DNA of 64,000 nucleotides from Croceimicrobium sp965279135 (GTDB lineage: Bacteria; Bacteroidota; Bacteroidia; Flavobacteriales; Schleiferiaceae), in NCBI GenBank assembly GCA_965279135.1, contig OZ257133.1, positions 1,302,001 to 1,366,000 on the forward strand, in the 5' to 3' direction. Both the position numbers and the translations under genes were made by a program. The notes under the pieces are model-generated. The model did no database searches, was not told where the DNA came from, and was given only the letters and a program-made list of their open reading frames with translations. Shown here piece by piece: positions 49,568-57,202 of this stretch (the first letter of the stretch is position 1; each line of letters begins with the position of its first letter).

Positions 49568-51226
49568 GTGCTGAGTCACCTTCGAATAGAGAATTTTGCC
49601 TTAATCGAGCAGCTCGACCTTGAATGGAAGGAGGGATTTACCACAATTACCGGAGAGACAGGCGCTGGGAAATCCATCATGCTAGGCGCGTTAAACCATC
49701 TTTTAGGACAAAGAGCCGATTTAAAAGCACTTAAAGACCCGGAGCGTAAATGCATCATTGAAGGGCAATTTAATATCGACGAATCGGCCTTTTTAAAGCT
49801 CTTTGAAGAGTTGGATCTAGACTTTGATCCAGAAACAATTATTCGCAGGGAAATTCTTCCCAGTGGGAAATCGCGGGCTTTTGTGAATGACAGCCCAGTG
49901 CGATTAGATGCATTGCAATCCTTAGGACAACATCTTATCGATATTCACAGTCAACACGATACCCTTTTACTTAATGATCCTAATTTCCAATTAGGTCTTA
50001 TCGATAGTTTCGGCAAGCACGAAAAAGAGCTAGCTAATTATCAGGAAAGCTTTAAGGAATGGAAAAAGGCCTTAAAGGAGATTACGGCTCTGGAAACTGC
50101 TATGCGAGAGGAAGGAGGGGACCTGGACTATTTGGAATTCCTGCATCAGGAGCTAGTGGATGCCCAATTAATCCCTGGGGAAGGGAAAGAAATTGAAGAA
50201 CGCTTAGATTTATTAGAGCATTCTGGAAAGATAGAGTCGGCTTTGAGTAGAGTTCAGGAAATGTCGGATGCCAGTCCATATGGCATTGCCGAATTGCTAT
50301 CCAACTTGAGACAAGAACTCAATTCTATTTCCAATTATGATAAGGCCCTCGAAGACTTTGCATCACGAGCAGAAAGCTTGATAATCGAGTTTAATGACCT
50401 CAAGCAGGAAATTGAGGCTTATGGAGCAGACAGCCAGTTTGATCCTCAGGAAAAAGAACGCCTGGATCAGCGTTTAAGTCAATTGATCCATCTCCAAAGA
50501 AAACATCAAAGCGAGAATATTGAAGACTTGATCGCAAGGAGGGAAGCCCTGTCCAGTCGGATGAGTGCGGCTGCCGATCGTGATATTCAGCTAGGAGAAG
50601 CCAAAAAGAAAGTCCAAAGCTTAGAAGATCAACTTAAGAAAGAAGCTCAAACCTTAAGTGAGCAGAGAAGGGCATTAAAGGCCAGTCTTGAATCCGAAGT
50701 CTTAGCTATTCTAATAGACCTAAACATTCCGGATGCTCAGTTTGAAATTCGCTTTCAATCGAATGAGAGTTTTGAGATGATGGGGACCGATCGAATTGAG
50801 TTTCTATTCTCAGCCAATCGAGGCCAAAGCTTGAATAGTCTTCAAAAGGTAGCTTCCGGAGGGGAATTGTCACGGGTGATGTTGGCTTTAAAATCCATCC
50901 TTGCGCAATCGAAAAGTCTGCCGACCATCATTTTTGATGAGATCGATACCGGTGTAAGTGGGGAGACCGCTTTTAAGATTGGCTCCATTTTGCAGGGGAT
51001 GGGACAATACATGCAAGTGGTTTCGATAACTCATTTAGCCCAAATCGCTGCAGGTGGCAAACAGCACTATCTGGTGCAGAAACAACGGGGGGAAAACTCG
51101 AGCCGAAGCGAAATCATTGAGCTAAACGAAGAGGCAAGATTAAACGAAATTGCTCGATTGTTAGGTGGTGATCAAATTAGTGAGGCGGCGCTGGCTAATG
51201 CTCGAGAACTTATTCAGGCTAACTAG
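49568..51226 (+). CDS. recN: DNA repair protein RecN
   Basis: 552 aa SMC-like ATPase. N-terminal head: MLSHLRIENFALIEQLDLEW and Walker A TGETGAGKSIMLGAL. The middle (about 150-370) is coiled coil. The C-terminal head has SGGELSRVMLALKSIL (signature) and Walker B PTIIFDEIDTGVSG, then ISITHLAQIAA-like VVSITHLAQIAAGG. It acts in double-strand break repair. The start is GTG at 49568, immediately after the TAA of the preceding gene. Confidence 0.96.
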   Translation: MLSHLRIENFALIEQLDLEWKEGFTTITGETGAGKSIMLGALNHLLGQRADLKALKDPERKCIIEGQFNIDESAFLKLFEELDLDFDPETIIRREILPSGKSRAFVNDSPVRLDALQSLGQHLIDIHSQHDTLLLNDPNFQLGLIDSFGKHEKELANYQESFKEWKKALKEITALETAMREEGGDLDYLEFLHQELVDAQLIPGEGKEIEERLDLLEHSGKIESALSRVQEMSDASPYGIAELLSNLRQELNSISNYDKALEDFASRAESLIIEFNDLKQEIEAYGADSQFDPQEKERLDQRLSQLIHLQRKHQSENIEDLIARREALSSRMSAAADRDIQLGEAKKKVQSLEDQLKKEAQTLSEQRRALKASLESEVLAILIDLNIPDAQFEIRFQSNESFEMMGTDRIEFLFSANRGQSLNSLQKVASGGELSRVMLALKSILAQSKSLPTIIFDEIDTGVSGETAFKIGSILQGMGQYMQVVSITHLAQIAAGGKQHYLVQKQRGENSSRSEIIELNEEARLNEIARLLGGDQISEAALANARELIQAN

Positions 51227-51281
51227 GACTTGTAATATCAAGTCATTCCTGTATTTTTAACCTCTTATTAATGAAGAACGC

Positions 51282-52385
51282 ATGAAAAAGATCGTATTTG
51301 CACTTATGGGTCTCGCTTTATTAAGCGCCTGTAATGACGATGACGACAATAACGGAGGTGGACAAGTGGTTACGCCTCCCACTGCCATTATTGGAATCGA
51401 GGGTACTTCTCCCAATGGAATCAGTAGTCTGGCTGCCTATGATATGAGCGCACAAACTGTGGAGAACAATATTTTCCGCAAAGCGAATATCAACCCAATG
51501 GGATCTCAATTGAGTGACATTCTTTTTGATGAAGAGCTGAATCAATTGGTACTGGTCGTAGCCGGTTCTGACAAACTGGTCTATATCGATGCTGATGATT
51601 ATGTGATTCAGCGCCAGATCAAAGACCTAATGACCATTCGCGAGGCCGCTAAGGTTAATGATTTCCTTTACTACGTCACTTCTCCGGGATTAGGTGGAGT
51701 ATATGCGATCAACTCGAAAAATGGTCGGATTCGTGCGGAAATTGAAATTGACAACATAACTAATCCTACCGCCATCAAGGTTTGGAATGACCTTGCCTTT
51801 ATCACCAATAGCGGCGATCCTATTACGGCTGATAGTACAATCAGTATTGTGCGAGTAGAGGCCGATACTTTCGTGAGAAACATCAATGTAGGTCACGCAC
51901 CAAATAGCATGGCCATTGATCCATTAAACAACTTGTGGGTACTATGTAGCGGTAAATTTGATCCGGCTAATCCTTTTAGCAGTGGAGTAGGGTCATTATG
52001 GAAGTTCAACTTGGATAGTATCAAGATGGCTATTGATTCCAATACCGCGTTTACCCCAGACACAGTGCGTTATTTTCTTGATAATCAATTACGTCCCAAC
52101 AGTCTAACCTTCGATCCTACCATTGGTAATTTTTACTATTTGAAAGGAGCACCCACCGGTGATATTGCAATGACATCAATGATGGTACCTGCAATTAATG
52201 AAAACTCTATAGTTACCGGTAGTTTCTACGGCTTAGCCTATGACCCTGTAAACCTTGAAATTTACGGTCTTAAAACTCCTTCGGAAATTGAGGATGATGG
52301 ATTCCTGGAGGTTTTTGATCCGGTTGGCAATCGCAAGGTGAGCATCCGTATTGGAGTAAAACCAACTGATGTCGTCTTTAAGTAA
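51282..52385 (+). CDS. Surface beta-propeller lipoprotein (YncE/DUF5074-like)
   Basis: 367 aa. Lipoprotein signal (LMGLALLSAC) followed by the acidic DDDDNNGGGQ linker often seen in exported Bacteroidota lipoproteins. The body has YVTN-like propeller blades: LVYIDADDYVIQRQIKDL, VYAINSKNGRIRAEIEID, ISIVRVEADTFVRNINVG, then MAIDPLNNLWVLCSGKFDP. Relatives (DUF5074/YncE) are often encoded beside cobalamin TonB receptors in this phylum. Here it overlaps a CobT-like gene by 17 bp, which supports a cobamide link, though no TonB receptor is in the window. Confidence 0.82.
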   Translation: MKKIVFALMGLALLSACNDDDDNNGGGQVVTPPTAIIGIEGTSPNGISSLAAYDMSAQTVENNIFRKANINPMGSQLSDILFDEELNQLVLVVAGSDKLVYIDADDYVIQRQIKDLMTIREAAKVNDFLYYVTSPGLGGVYAINSKNGRIRAEIEIDNITNPTAIKVWNDLAFITNSGDPITADSTISIVRVEADTFVRNINVGHAPNSMAIDPLNNLWVLCSGKFDPANPFSSGVGSLWKFNLDSIKMAIDSNTAFTPDTVRYFLDNQLRPNSLTFDPTIGNFYYLKGAPTGDIAMTSMMVPAINENSIVTGSFYGLAYDPVNLEIYGLKTPSEIEDDGFLEVFDPVGNRKVSIRIGVKPTDVVFK

Positions 52386-53373
52386 TAAAGTATTTGACCT
52401 TAAAGCACTTCATCCTCAAGAACATAAGCATTCCTTCCTCGCTTCAGCCCGCGCTGAACTACAGTTTATACCAAAAGACTATTTAGATTTTTTTGGATGG
52501 CTTAGTAGCTTTCAGGAAGGAGCGAAGCCACAGTTATTAGAAGTAGATATCCTCAGTTTTGCTGGAGACCATGGCATACGAAAAGAGTTTAGCTCGGAGC
52601 GTTTTCGAACCGGAGATTTTCTATTAGAGGCTATCCAAAAGCCTAATCAGTTTGAGCCTTTGAATCCGGGCATCCAGGTACAACACTATTTCGTGGATTT
52701 AGGAGTGGATTTTCAGTTCGAATCCAATTTGAGTTATTGGCTCAATCACAGTAATAGACTGATTAATAGTAAAGTCAAGCGAGGAACGGAATCTTTCAGC
52801 CTGTATCCCGCAATGACGGACACCGAACTATCCGCGGCCTTTTACAATGGAAGAAAGCTGATCGACCGGGCCCATTATCAAGACCGTGACTTAGTGATTC
52901 TACACAGCTTGGGAGACGGCCAGATTTACAGTATCTACGCCTTGGCTTGGGCCTTAAGCATAAGCAATGCTAAATATTGGGAACAGCAGTTTCCGGAGCG
53001 CTTGGGGGCGGAAATTGTAAATGAAATCCAAAAAGGAGCGAAGCGGCACCCTATAAGTCATGATCCTTTTACCAATCTCTGTTTCTATGGTGGATTAGAG
53101 ACTATTGCCTTATGTGGAGCGATGCTGCGCTGTGCAGAAAAGGGGATTCCTTTCATAGCTGCAGACCCAATGAGTTTGCTTGCATGGCAATACGCCATTA
53201 AAATCTGTCCTGGACTGGAAAAATATGGTTATGCCGTTGGTATGTATACCGAACCCGCTTTATGTGAGGGGATGCTTACCATTTATGAAGGCATGTCATT
53301 CAGTCCCGATGCCCGGGAATGGGGACCGTTTCTCTGGAAACTACAACAGATGATTCGGATTTACAATTCCTGA
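52369..53373 (+). CDS. Divergent CobT-like nicotinate-nucleotide phosphoribosyltransferase
   Basis: 334 aa. The CobT family is recognised by ILSFAGDHGIRKE (usual FAGDHGV), LHSLGDGQIYSIYALAWAL and FYGGLETIALCGAMLRCAEKGIPF (usual GFGGFETAALAGAML). CobT activates the lower base of B12 with nicotinate mononucleotide. Two parts differ: the segment after FAGDHG, and the C-terminus, where the LGEGTGA-type motif bearing the catalytic Glu is not in recognisable form (DAREWGPFLWKL instead). Activity is therefore uncertain. The start lies 17 bp inside the preceding lipoprotein gene. Confidence 0.82.
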   Translation: MSSLSNKVFDLKALHPQEHKHSFLASARAELQFIPKDYLDFFGWLSSFQEGAKPQLLEVDILSFAGDHGIRKEFSSERFRTGDFLLEAIQKPNQFEPLNPGIQVQHYFVDLGVDFQFESNLSYWLNHSNRLINSKVKRGTESFSLYPAMTDTELSAAFYNGRKLIDRAHYQDRDLVILHSLGDGQIYSIYALAWALSISNAKYWEQQFPERLGAEIVNEIQKGAKRHPISHDPFTNLCFYGGLETIALCGAMLRCAEKGIPFIAADPMSLLAWQYAIKICPGLEKYGYAVGMYTEPALCEGMLTIYEGMSFSPDAREWGPFLWKLQQMIRIYNS

Positions 53374-53405
53374 AAACCCTGAAAACTGATTATTGCAGGA
53401 GAGTT

Positions 53406-53951
53406 TTAAGCTTTCTGCTTAGCCAATTTAAGTTTCGGCTCTAAAGCGAGGAATACAGCATAGATAATACTACTGTACACCAAAGTTCCTAGTACTTGAT
53501 TAAGCAGGAAGGGAAGACCTGCAGTATAGGAAGCGATTATACCACTAAAGTCTTTTGGATACATGGTTCCAGTAGCCCAAACTCCGAAATTGGTTATTAG
53601 GTAGAAGAGCAGAGATCCTACCAAACCTCCAATTGCATAATTTACAAATTGGGGCTTTTGCTTTCCTCTAATACCTAATCCGGCCACTAAGGCATAAGCT
53701 ACGTAAAGCCATACTGCACCTTGGGTGAACCAGGTAAAGCTTCCCTGAGCATATAGGGTATTATTAATGATTAGATCACTAAAGAAAACAATAAGAATAG
53801 GGAAGAGGACTGAGCTCGGACGCTTACCGAAGAGCATACCGCCTGAAAAGGCAACCGCAATTACAGCAGTGAAATTGGGCATCGGTGCCCAAAAACGACT
53901 CCCGATAGCAAGGACAGCTAAAAAAACTAAGTAGGTGAAATGCTTCTTCAT
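53406..53951 (-). CDS. DUF6580 family membrane protein (ECF S-component-like)
   Basis: 181 aa with five to six membrane segments (TYLVFLAVLAIGSRF; FTAVIAVAFSGGMLFGKRP; ILIVFFSDLIINNTLY; VWLYVAYALVAGLGIRG; FVNYAIGGLVGSLLFYLITN; VYSSIIYAVFLALEPKL). The pattern is that of small substrate-binding membrane proteins like ECF S components. DUF6580 proteins are often found with cobalamin-related genes in Bacteroidota, as here opposite a CobT-like gene. The substrate is not shown. It has a near-perfect promoter (53971-53999). Confidence 0.8.
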   Translation of the reverse strand: MKKHFTYLVFLAVLAIGSRFWAPMPNFTAVIAVAFSGGMLFGKRPSSVLFPILIVFFSDLIINNTLYAQGSFTWFTQGAVWLYVAYALVAGLGIRGKQKPQFVNYAIGGLVGSLLFYLITNFGVWATGTMYPKDFSGIIASYTAGLPFLLNQVLGTLVYSSIIYAVFLALEPKLKLAKQKA

Positions 53952-53970
53952 CTTTCTCTATTCAAGATCG

Positions 53971-53999
53971 CAAAGTTAATAAGCAAAGTGCAAAATCAA
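53971..53999 (-). promoter_or_regulatory. Bacteroidota promoter of the DUF6580 gene
   Basis: On the minus strand: TTG (53999-53997), 18 nt, TAACTTTG (53978-53971), close to the consensus spacing of 19. The -33 element overlaps the stop codon of the XRE regulator upstream. Confidence 0.6.
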
Positions 54000-54505
54000 T
54001 CCTCTGGTAGATATTCTCTAAAGCTTCGGTCTTTATAAAAGACGACTATCCTATCAATCTTCTTATTAACATTTGTATATACATTTGTTAATTCACTGTT
54101 TTCTTGAACCTTAGAGCTGGTTTTAGCTGGAATCTCTTCCTGTATATGGGTTTCCTCCTCAATGTCAATTGGCTTAGAAGGCATAGGTGCACCACTTGGG
54201 GGAGATACAAGTCTTGCCCCTGGCGGTAGGTCAGAACTGGATTGTTCAACTGGTATGGACTCCCTATCATTGGTTTCCAGAGGTATAGTTTCAAACAAAG
54301 AGCCTTTACCATTTAACAAATAGTCGATATTAACATTTGTATATACATTTGTAATTTGCTGAATTAAGTGGAGGGAAGGATTATTCCTCCCGCTAAGAAC
54401 ATGGCTAATTATAGCAGGGGCAACACTTATGCTTTCAGCAAAGCTTTTATTAGTCAGGGCAAGCTCATCTATGAGTTCCCTGATCCGATCGGCGATTTCA
54501 TTCAT
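53996..54505 (-). CDS. XRE family helix-turn-helix regulator with a duplicated octapeptide
   Basis: 169 aa. Residues 1-70 are an HTH_3 DNA-binding domain: IRELIDELALTNKSFAESIS, VAPAIISHVLSGRNNPSLHL (recognition helix), and the usual closing IDYLLNGKGSLF. A disordered, Pro/Ser/Glu-rich linker follows (about 75-135). The end (DRIVVFYKDRSFREYLPED) is the short C-terminal strand found in many Bacteroidota XRE proteins. The octapeptide TNVYTNVN occurs twice, at the end of the HTH and before the C-terminal strand, encoded by identical 24-nt stretches. Targets unknown; autoregulation is plausible. Confidence 0.85.
   Translation of the reverse strand: MNEIADRIRELIDELALTNKSFAESISVAPAIISHVLSGRNNPSLHLIQQITNVYTNVNIDYLLNGKGSLFETIPLETNDRESIPVEQSSSDLPPGARLVSPPSGAPMPSKPIDIEEETHIQEEIPAKTSSKVQENSELTNVYTNVNKKIDRIVVFYKDRSFREYLPED
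54065..54088. repeat. 24-nt direct repeat, copy 1 (inside the XRE gene)
   Basis: Identical over 24 nt to the copy at 54329-54352, in the same frame, encoding TNVYTNVN on the minus strand. It contains two ACATTTGT cores 12 bp apart. Confidence 0.9.
54329..54352. repeat. 24-nt direct repeat, copy 2 (inside the XRE gene)
   Basis: Exact copy of 54065-54088, 264 bp away (88 codons). It lies at the end of the HTH domain coding region and contains two ACATTTGT cores. Confidence 0.9.
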
Positions 54506-54519
54506 AAAAAAAAGTTCTA

Positions 54520-54531
54520 TTACAAATGTAA
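54520..54531 (-). promoter_or_regulatory. Candidate -7 element and operator of the XRE gene
   Basis: TTACAAATGTAA is a near-perfect 12-bp palindrome 14 bp before the ATG. On the minus strand it includes TACATTTG, an exact TAnnTTTG. Its ACAAATGT core is the same as in the two intragenic repeats, suggesting one binding protein. Confidence 0.5.
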
Positions 54532-54659
54532 CAAAACCTTTTAAAATGTATATCGTCTTGTTTTTAAAGTTACTCTAATTTAGTTAAGGTAAATTATATT
54601 AACTAACTGATAAAAAGTATTTTAGGTCAACAATAAGCATTGGTAATACAATTGTAATA

Positions 54660-55967
54660 CTACTCCTTTATACTCCAATTGAGGATCTCTTCACCTTGAG
54701 AATTAAAATATCGAAGGTCAAGCACTCTTTCTTTGCGCTTTCCGCTGATGGTCATTAAAGCAAAGTTTCGTTCTTGAATTAGCGATCCCTCTACTCGGTG
54801 ATCATTAGTCTCCTTTACATTTCTTGCGGCACCACTGGTTAATGGTGAAACTGTAATGTCATAAACCGCTTTGCCATTGGCTAGTTCGATGCTGCTTATT
54901 TCACTATGATGGCGATCACCGCTTATGAAGATTACATTTTTAAGGTTTTCTTCTTCAATTCTTTTCAAGATATAAGCACGCTCTTCCTCATAATTGCTGT
55001 GATTCTCATATACCTGGGCCGAATTGAGGAATTGCCCGCCCGTTAGCACAAATTTGAAAGGCGCACGGCTTTGCTTGAGCAGATCAATCATACGATCGGT
55101 CTGTTCCTTACCGAAGATATGCTCAGGATGCGTTTCGCTCTGCTCAGTACGATAGAAACGATTATCCATCATTATAAAATCACAGTCACGGTAATTGAAA
55201 GCGCTAAAGGTGCAGGGCAAATCGCGGTATCCAAAGCTAGGGTTGGGCCAGAAAAGCTTAAACATTTCCAGGGCCATATCGCGATGTACCCAGGAGCTAC
55301 TGGCGTCATTGGGACCAAAATCATGATCATCCCAAATTGCGTAGTTATTGCAAGAAGCCATTAAAGCCTGAAGTTCCGGAAGTTTGCGAGTATGGGTATA
55401 CCTGGCAATGTATCCGCTTCGGCTGTGATAATCCGCTTCTCGTAAGTAGATATTGTCTCCTAGCCACAGCATAGCATCTGGAGACTTGCTGCGAATGCTT
55501 TCCAATATCTGATAATCACCCCCGTATCCTTTACCGGGACGGTCATACTTCTCTTCATTTATATACATACAACTTCCCATGGCGATCTTGAAAGGAGGAG
55601 GATCGGTTCTGTAATCCCAAAGCGGTTCGGTATCAAATAGGAGCGGGAAATCAAAGCTCTGTTTTTCATCAGCAACCCAAAGTTCATATTGATATTCGGT
55701 TCCTGGTTCCAGCTTACTAAGGCGGAATTTTAGGGTATTGCCAGTGTTATCAGAACTGGAAACCACATTGCTCCAATAATTCGTTTCCGGATTGTCTTTT
55801 GCCCAATATTTAATCTTTGCCGAGGAGCTTTCCCTTAGTTGTACCCAAATTAAGGCTTCGCGCATTTCAGCATATCCTAAAACGGGACCAGATTGCACCT
55901 TATTTGACTGTGCAACAAGACTTAAACAACAGCTTAGTAAAGCTATACTTAATGCTATTCTTTTCAT
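54660..55967 (-). CDS. phoD: PhoD-like alkaline phosphatase
   Basis: 435 aa. MKRIALSIALLSCCLSLVAQ is a Sec signal. An N-terminal fibronectin-like domain (20-115) is followed by the PhoD metallophosphatase: FKIAMGSCMY, LWLGDNIYLRE, YAIWDDHDFGPNDA, NVIFISGDRHHSEIS. PhoD enzymes hydrolyse phosphate monoesters and diesters in the periplasm with Ca/Fe. It is a single gene; no Pho-type site is obvious. Confidence 0.9.
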   Translation of the reverse strand: MKRIALSIALLSCCLSLVAQSNKVQSGPVLGYAEMREALIWVQLRESSSAKIKYWAKDNPETNYWSNVVSSSDNTGNTLKFRLSKLEPGTEYQYELWVADEKQSFDFPLLFDTEPLWDYRTDPPPFKIAMGSCMYINEEKYDRPGKGYGGDYQILESIRSKSPDAMLWLGDNIYLREADYHSRSGYIARYTHTRKLPELQALMASCNNYAIWDDHDFGPNDASSSWVHRDMALEMFKLFWPNPSFGYRDLPCTFSAFNYRDCDFIMMDNRFYRTEQSETHPEHIFGKEQTDRMIDLLKQSRAPFKFVLTGGQFLNSAQVYENHSNYEEERAYILKRIEEENLKNVIFISGDRHHSEISSIELANGKAVYDITVSPLTSGAARNVKETNDHRVEGSLIQERNFALMTISGKRKERVLDLRYFNSQGEEILNWSIKE

Positions 55968-56074
55968 TCAAGATCTTTTTAGTGAGGGCCAATGTAGGGG
56001 TAAAAATCCCTGCTTTATTCGCATTCACTATTTCTTAATGCATTAATTTCGAAACAGGGATATAAAGACCAATT

Positions 56075-57202
56075 ATGCAAACCACCTCCAAACCTGCTTT
56101 GATACAAAATACACGTTGGCTTCGTCAACATAATCTCAAACCTCTATTCAACTTTGTAGAGACTCACCCGGATTTCAAAACAGAAGAAATTGGGAAAAGC
56201 GAAGAGGGTCGTCCTTTGAGCGCAATATACTGGGGTTCAGGGAAAAAACGATTATTGATTTGGACCCAAATGCACGGCAATGAACCCACAGCTACTTTAG
56301 CGATTGGTGATCTCATACAACGATTGACTGATGATCCAGAACTGGATGCTTTGAAATCTACCCTTAGTCTCGCCATAGTTCCAATGCTCAATCCTGATGG
56401 AGCTGAGCTTTTTCAAAGACGAAATGCCTTGGGAATCGACCTTAACCGCGACGCTGTAGCTCGGAGTAGTAAAGAGATGCAAGCCTTTTACGGTCTATTG
56501 GAAAGCTTCAATCCAGATTGGGCTTTCAATATGCACGATCAACGCAATATCTTTTCGGTAGGGGAAGCGATGCAATGCGCTACCTTAAGTTTTTTGGCGC
56601 CTTCGCCCAATGAGGAGCGTGAGATTAGCAAAGCTCGAGAAACATCAATGCAATTGATATCTGGCATGTACACTCATTTGGAGTCGATGTTGACTGGACA
56701 TTTCGGACGATACACGGATGAGTTTTATCCTAAGGCATTGGGAGACAACCTAATGGCGCAAGGAATTCCTAACATCCTCTTCGAGGCGGGGCATTATCCC
56801 GGAGATCTTTCTAGAGAAAAGTCTCGCTCTCTGATTTTAGAGGGATTAGTAGAAGCTTTAAGGTTAATAGCTAACGATTCCTGGAAAGCTTTGTCCATCA
56901 AGGTTTACGAGGAGATTCCGCACAATCAAAAAGCATTGCGGGATTTGATTTTGAGGGAGGTAGAGTACCGAACTTGTACAATGGATATCGCTCTGATGAT
57001 GGTTGAAATCCCAAATAAGGAGTCGGATGAGTTAGATCGTCTGTATCAAGTAGTAGATATCGGGGATCTTTCGGCCCTCAAAGGGATTGAAGAGGAGCAA
57101 GGCGGTAAAGTGGAAAGTGATTTAGGTTTGAATATTAATCAATTGGCGAACTTCAGATTTAGCGGAAGCCGTGAACTGGTATTTGTGAATGGTGCGCTTT
57201 GA
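56075..57202 (+). CDS. M14 family zinc carboxypeptidase-like protein
   Basis: 375 aa without signal peptide. Zinc ligands are in TQMHGNEPTATLAI (His, Glu), with substrate-binding MLNPDGAELFQRRNALGIDL followed by NRDA (DLNRDA) and the likely third ligand in FNMHDQRN. The catalytic Glu is probably in ILFEAGHYPGD. The C-terminal 80 residues form a small domain of unknown fold. Substrate is a peptide or amide; cytosolic. It overlaps the aldehyde dehydrogenase gene by 14 bp. Confidence 0.85.
   Translation: MQTTSKPALIQNTRWLRQHNLKPLFNFVETHPDFKTEEIGKSEEGRPLSAIYWGSGKKRLLIWTQMHGNEPTATLAIGDLIQRLTDDPELDALKSTLSLAIVPMLNPDGAELFQRRNALGIDLNRDAVARSSKEMQAFYGLLESFNPDWAFNMHDQRNIFSVGEAMQCATLSFLAPSPNEEREISKARETSMQLISGMYTHLESMLTGHFGRYTDEFYPKALGDNLMAQGIPNILFEAGHYPGDLSREKSRSLILEGLVEALRLIANDSWKALSIKVYEEIPHNQKALRDLILREVEYRTCTMDIALMMVEIPNKESDELDRLYQVVDIGDLSALKGIEEEQGGKVESDLGLNINQLANFRFSGSRELVFVNGAL

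Noticed and set aside
51227..51282. Terminator after recN or cobalamin riboswitch before the propeller/CobT pair
   Set aside because: GACTTG/CAAGTC is a 6-bp stem without a T run, and the 55-bp gap is far too short for a cobalamin riboswitch.
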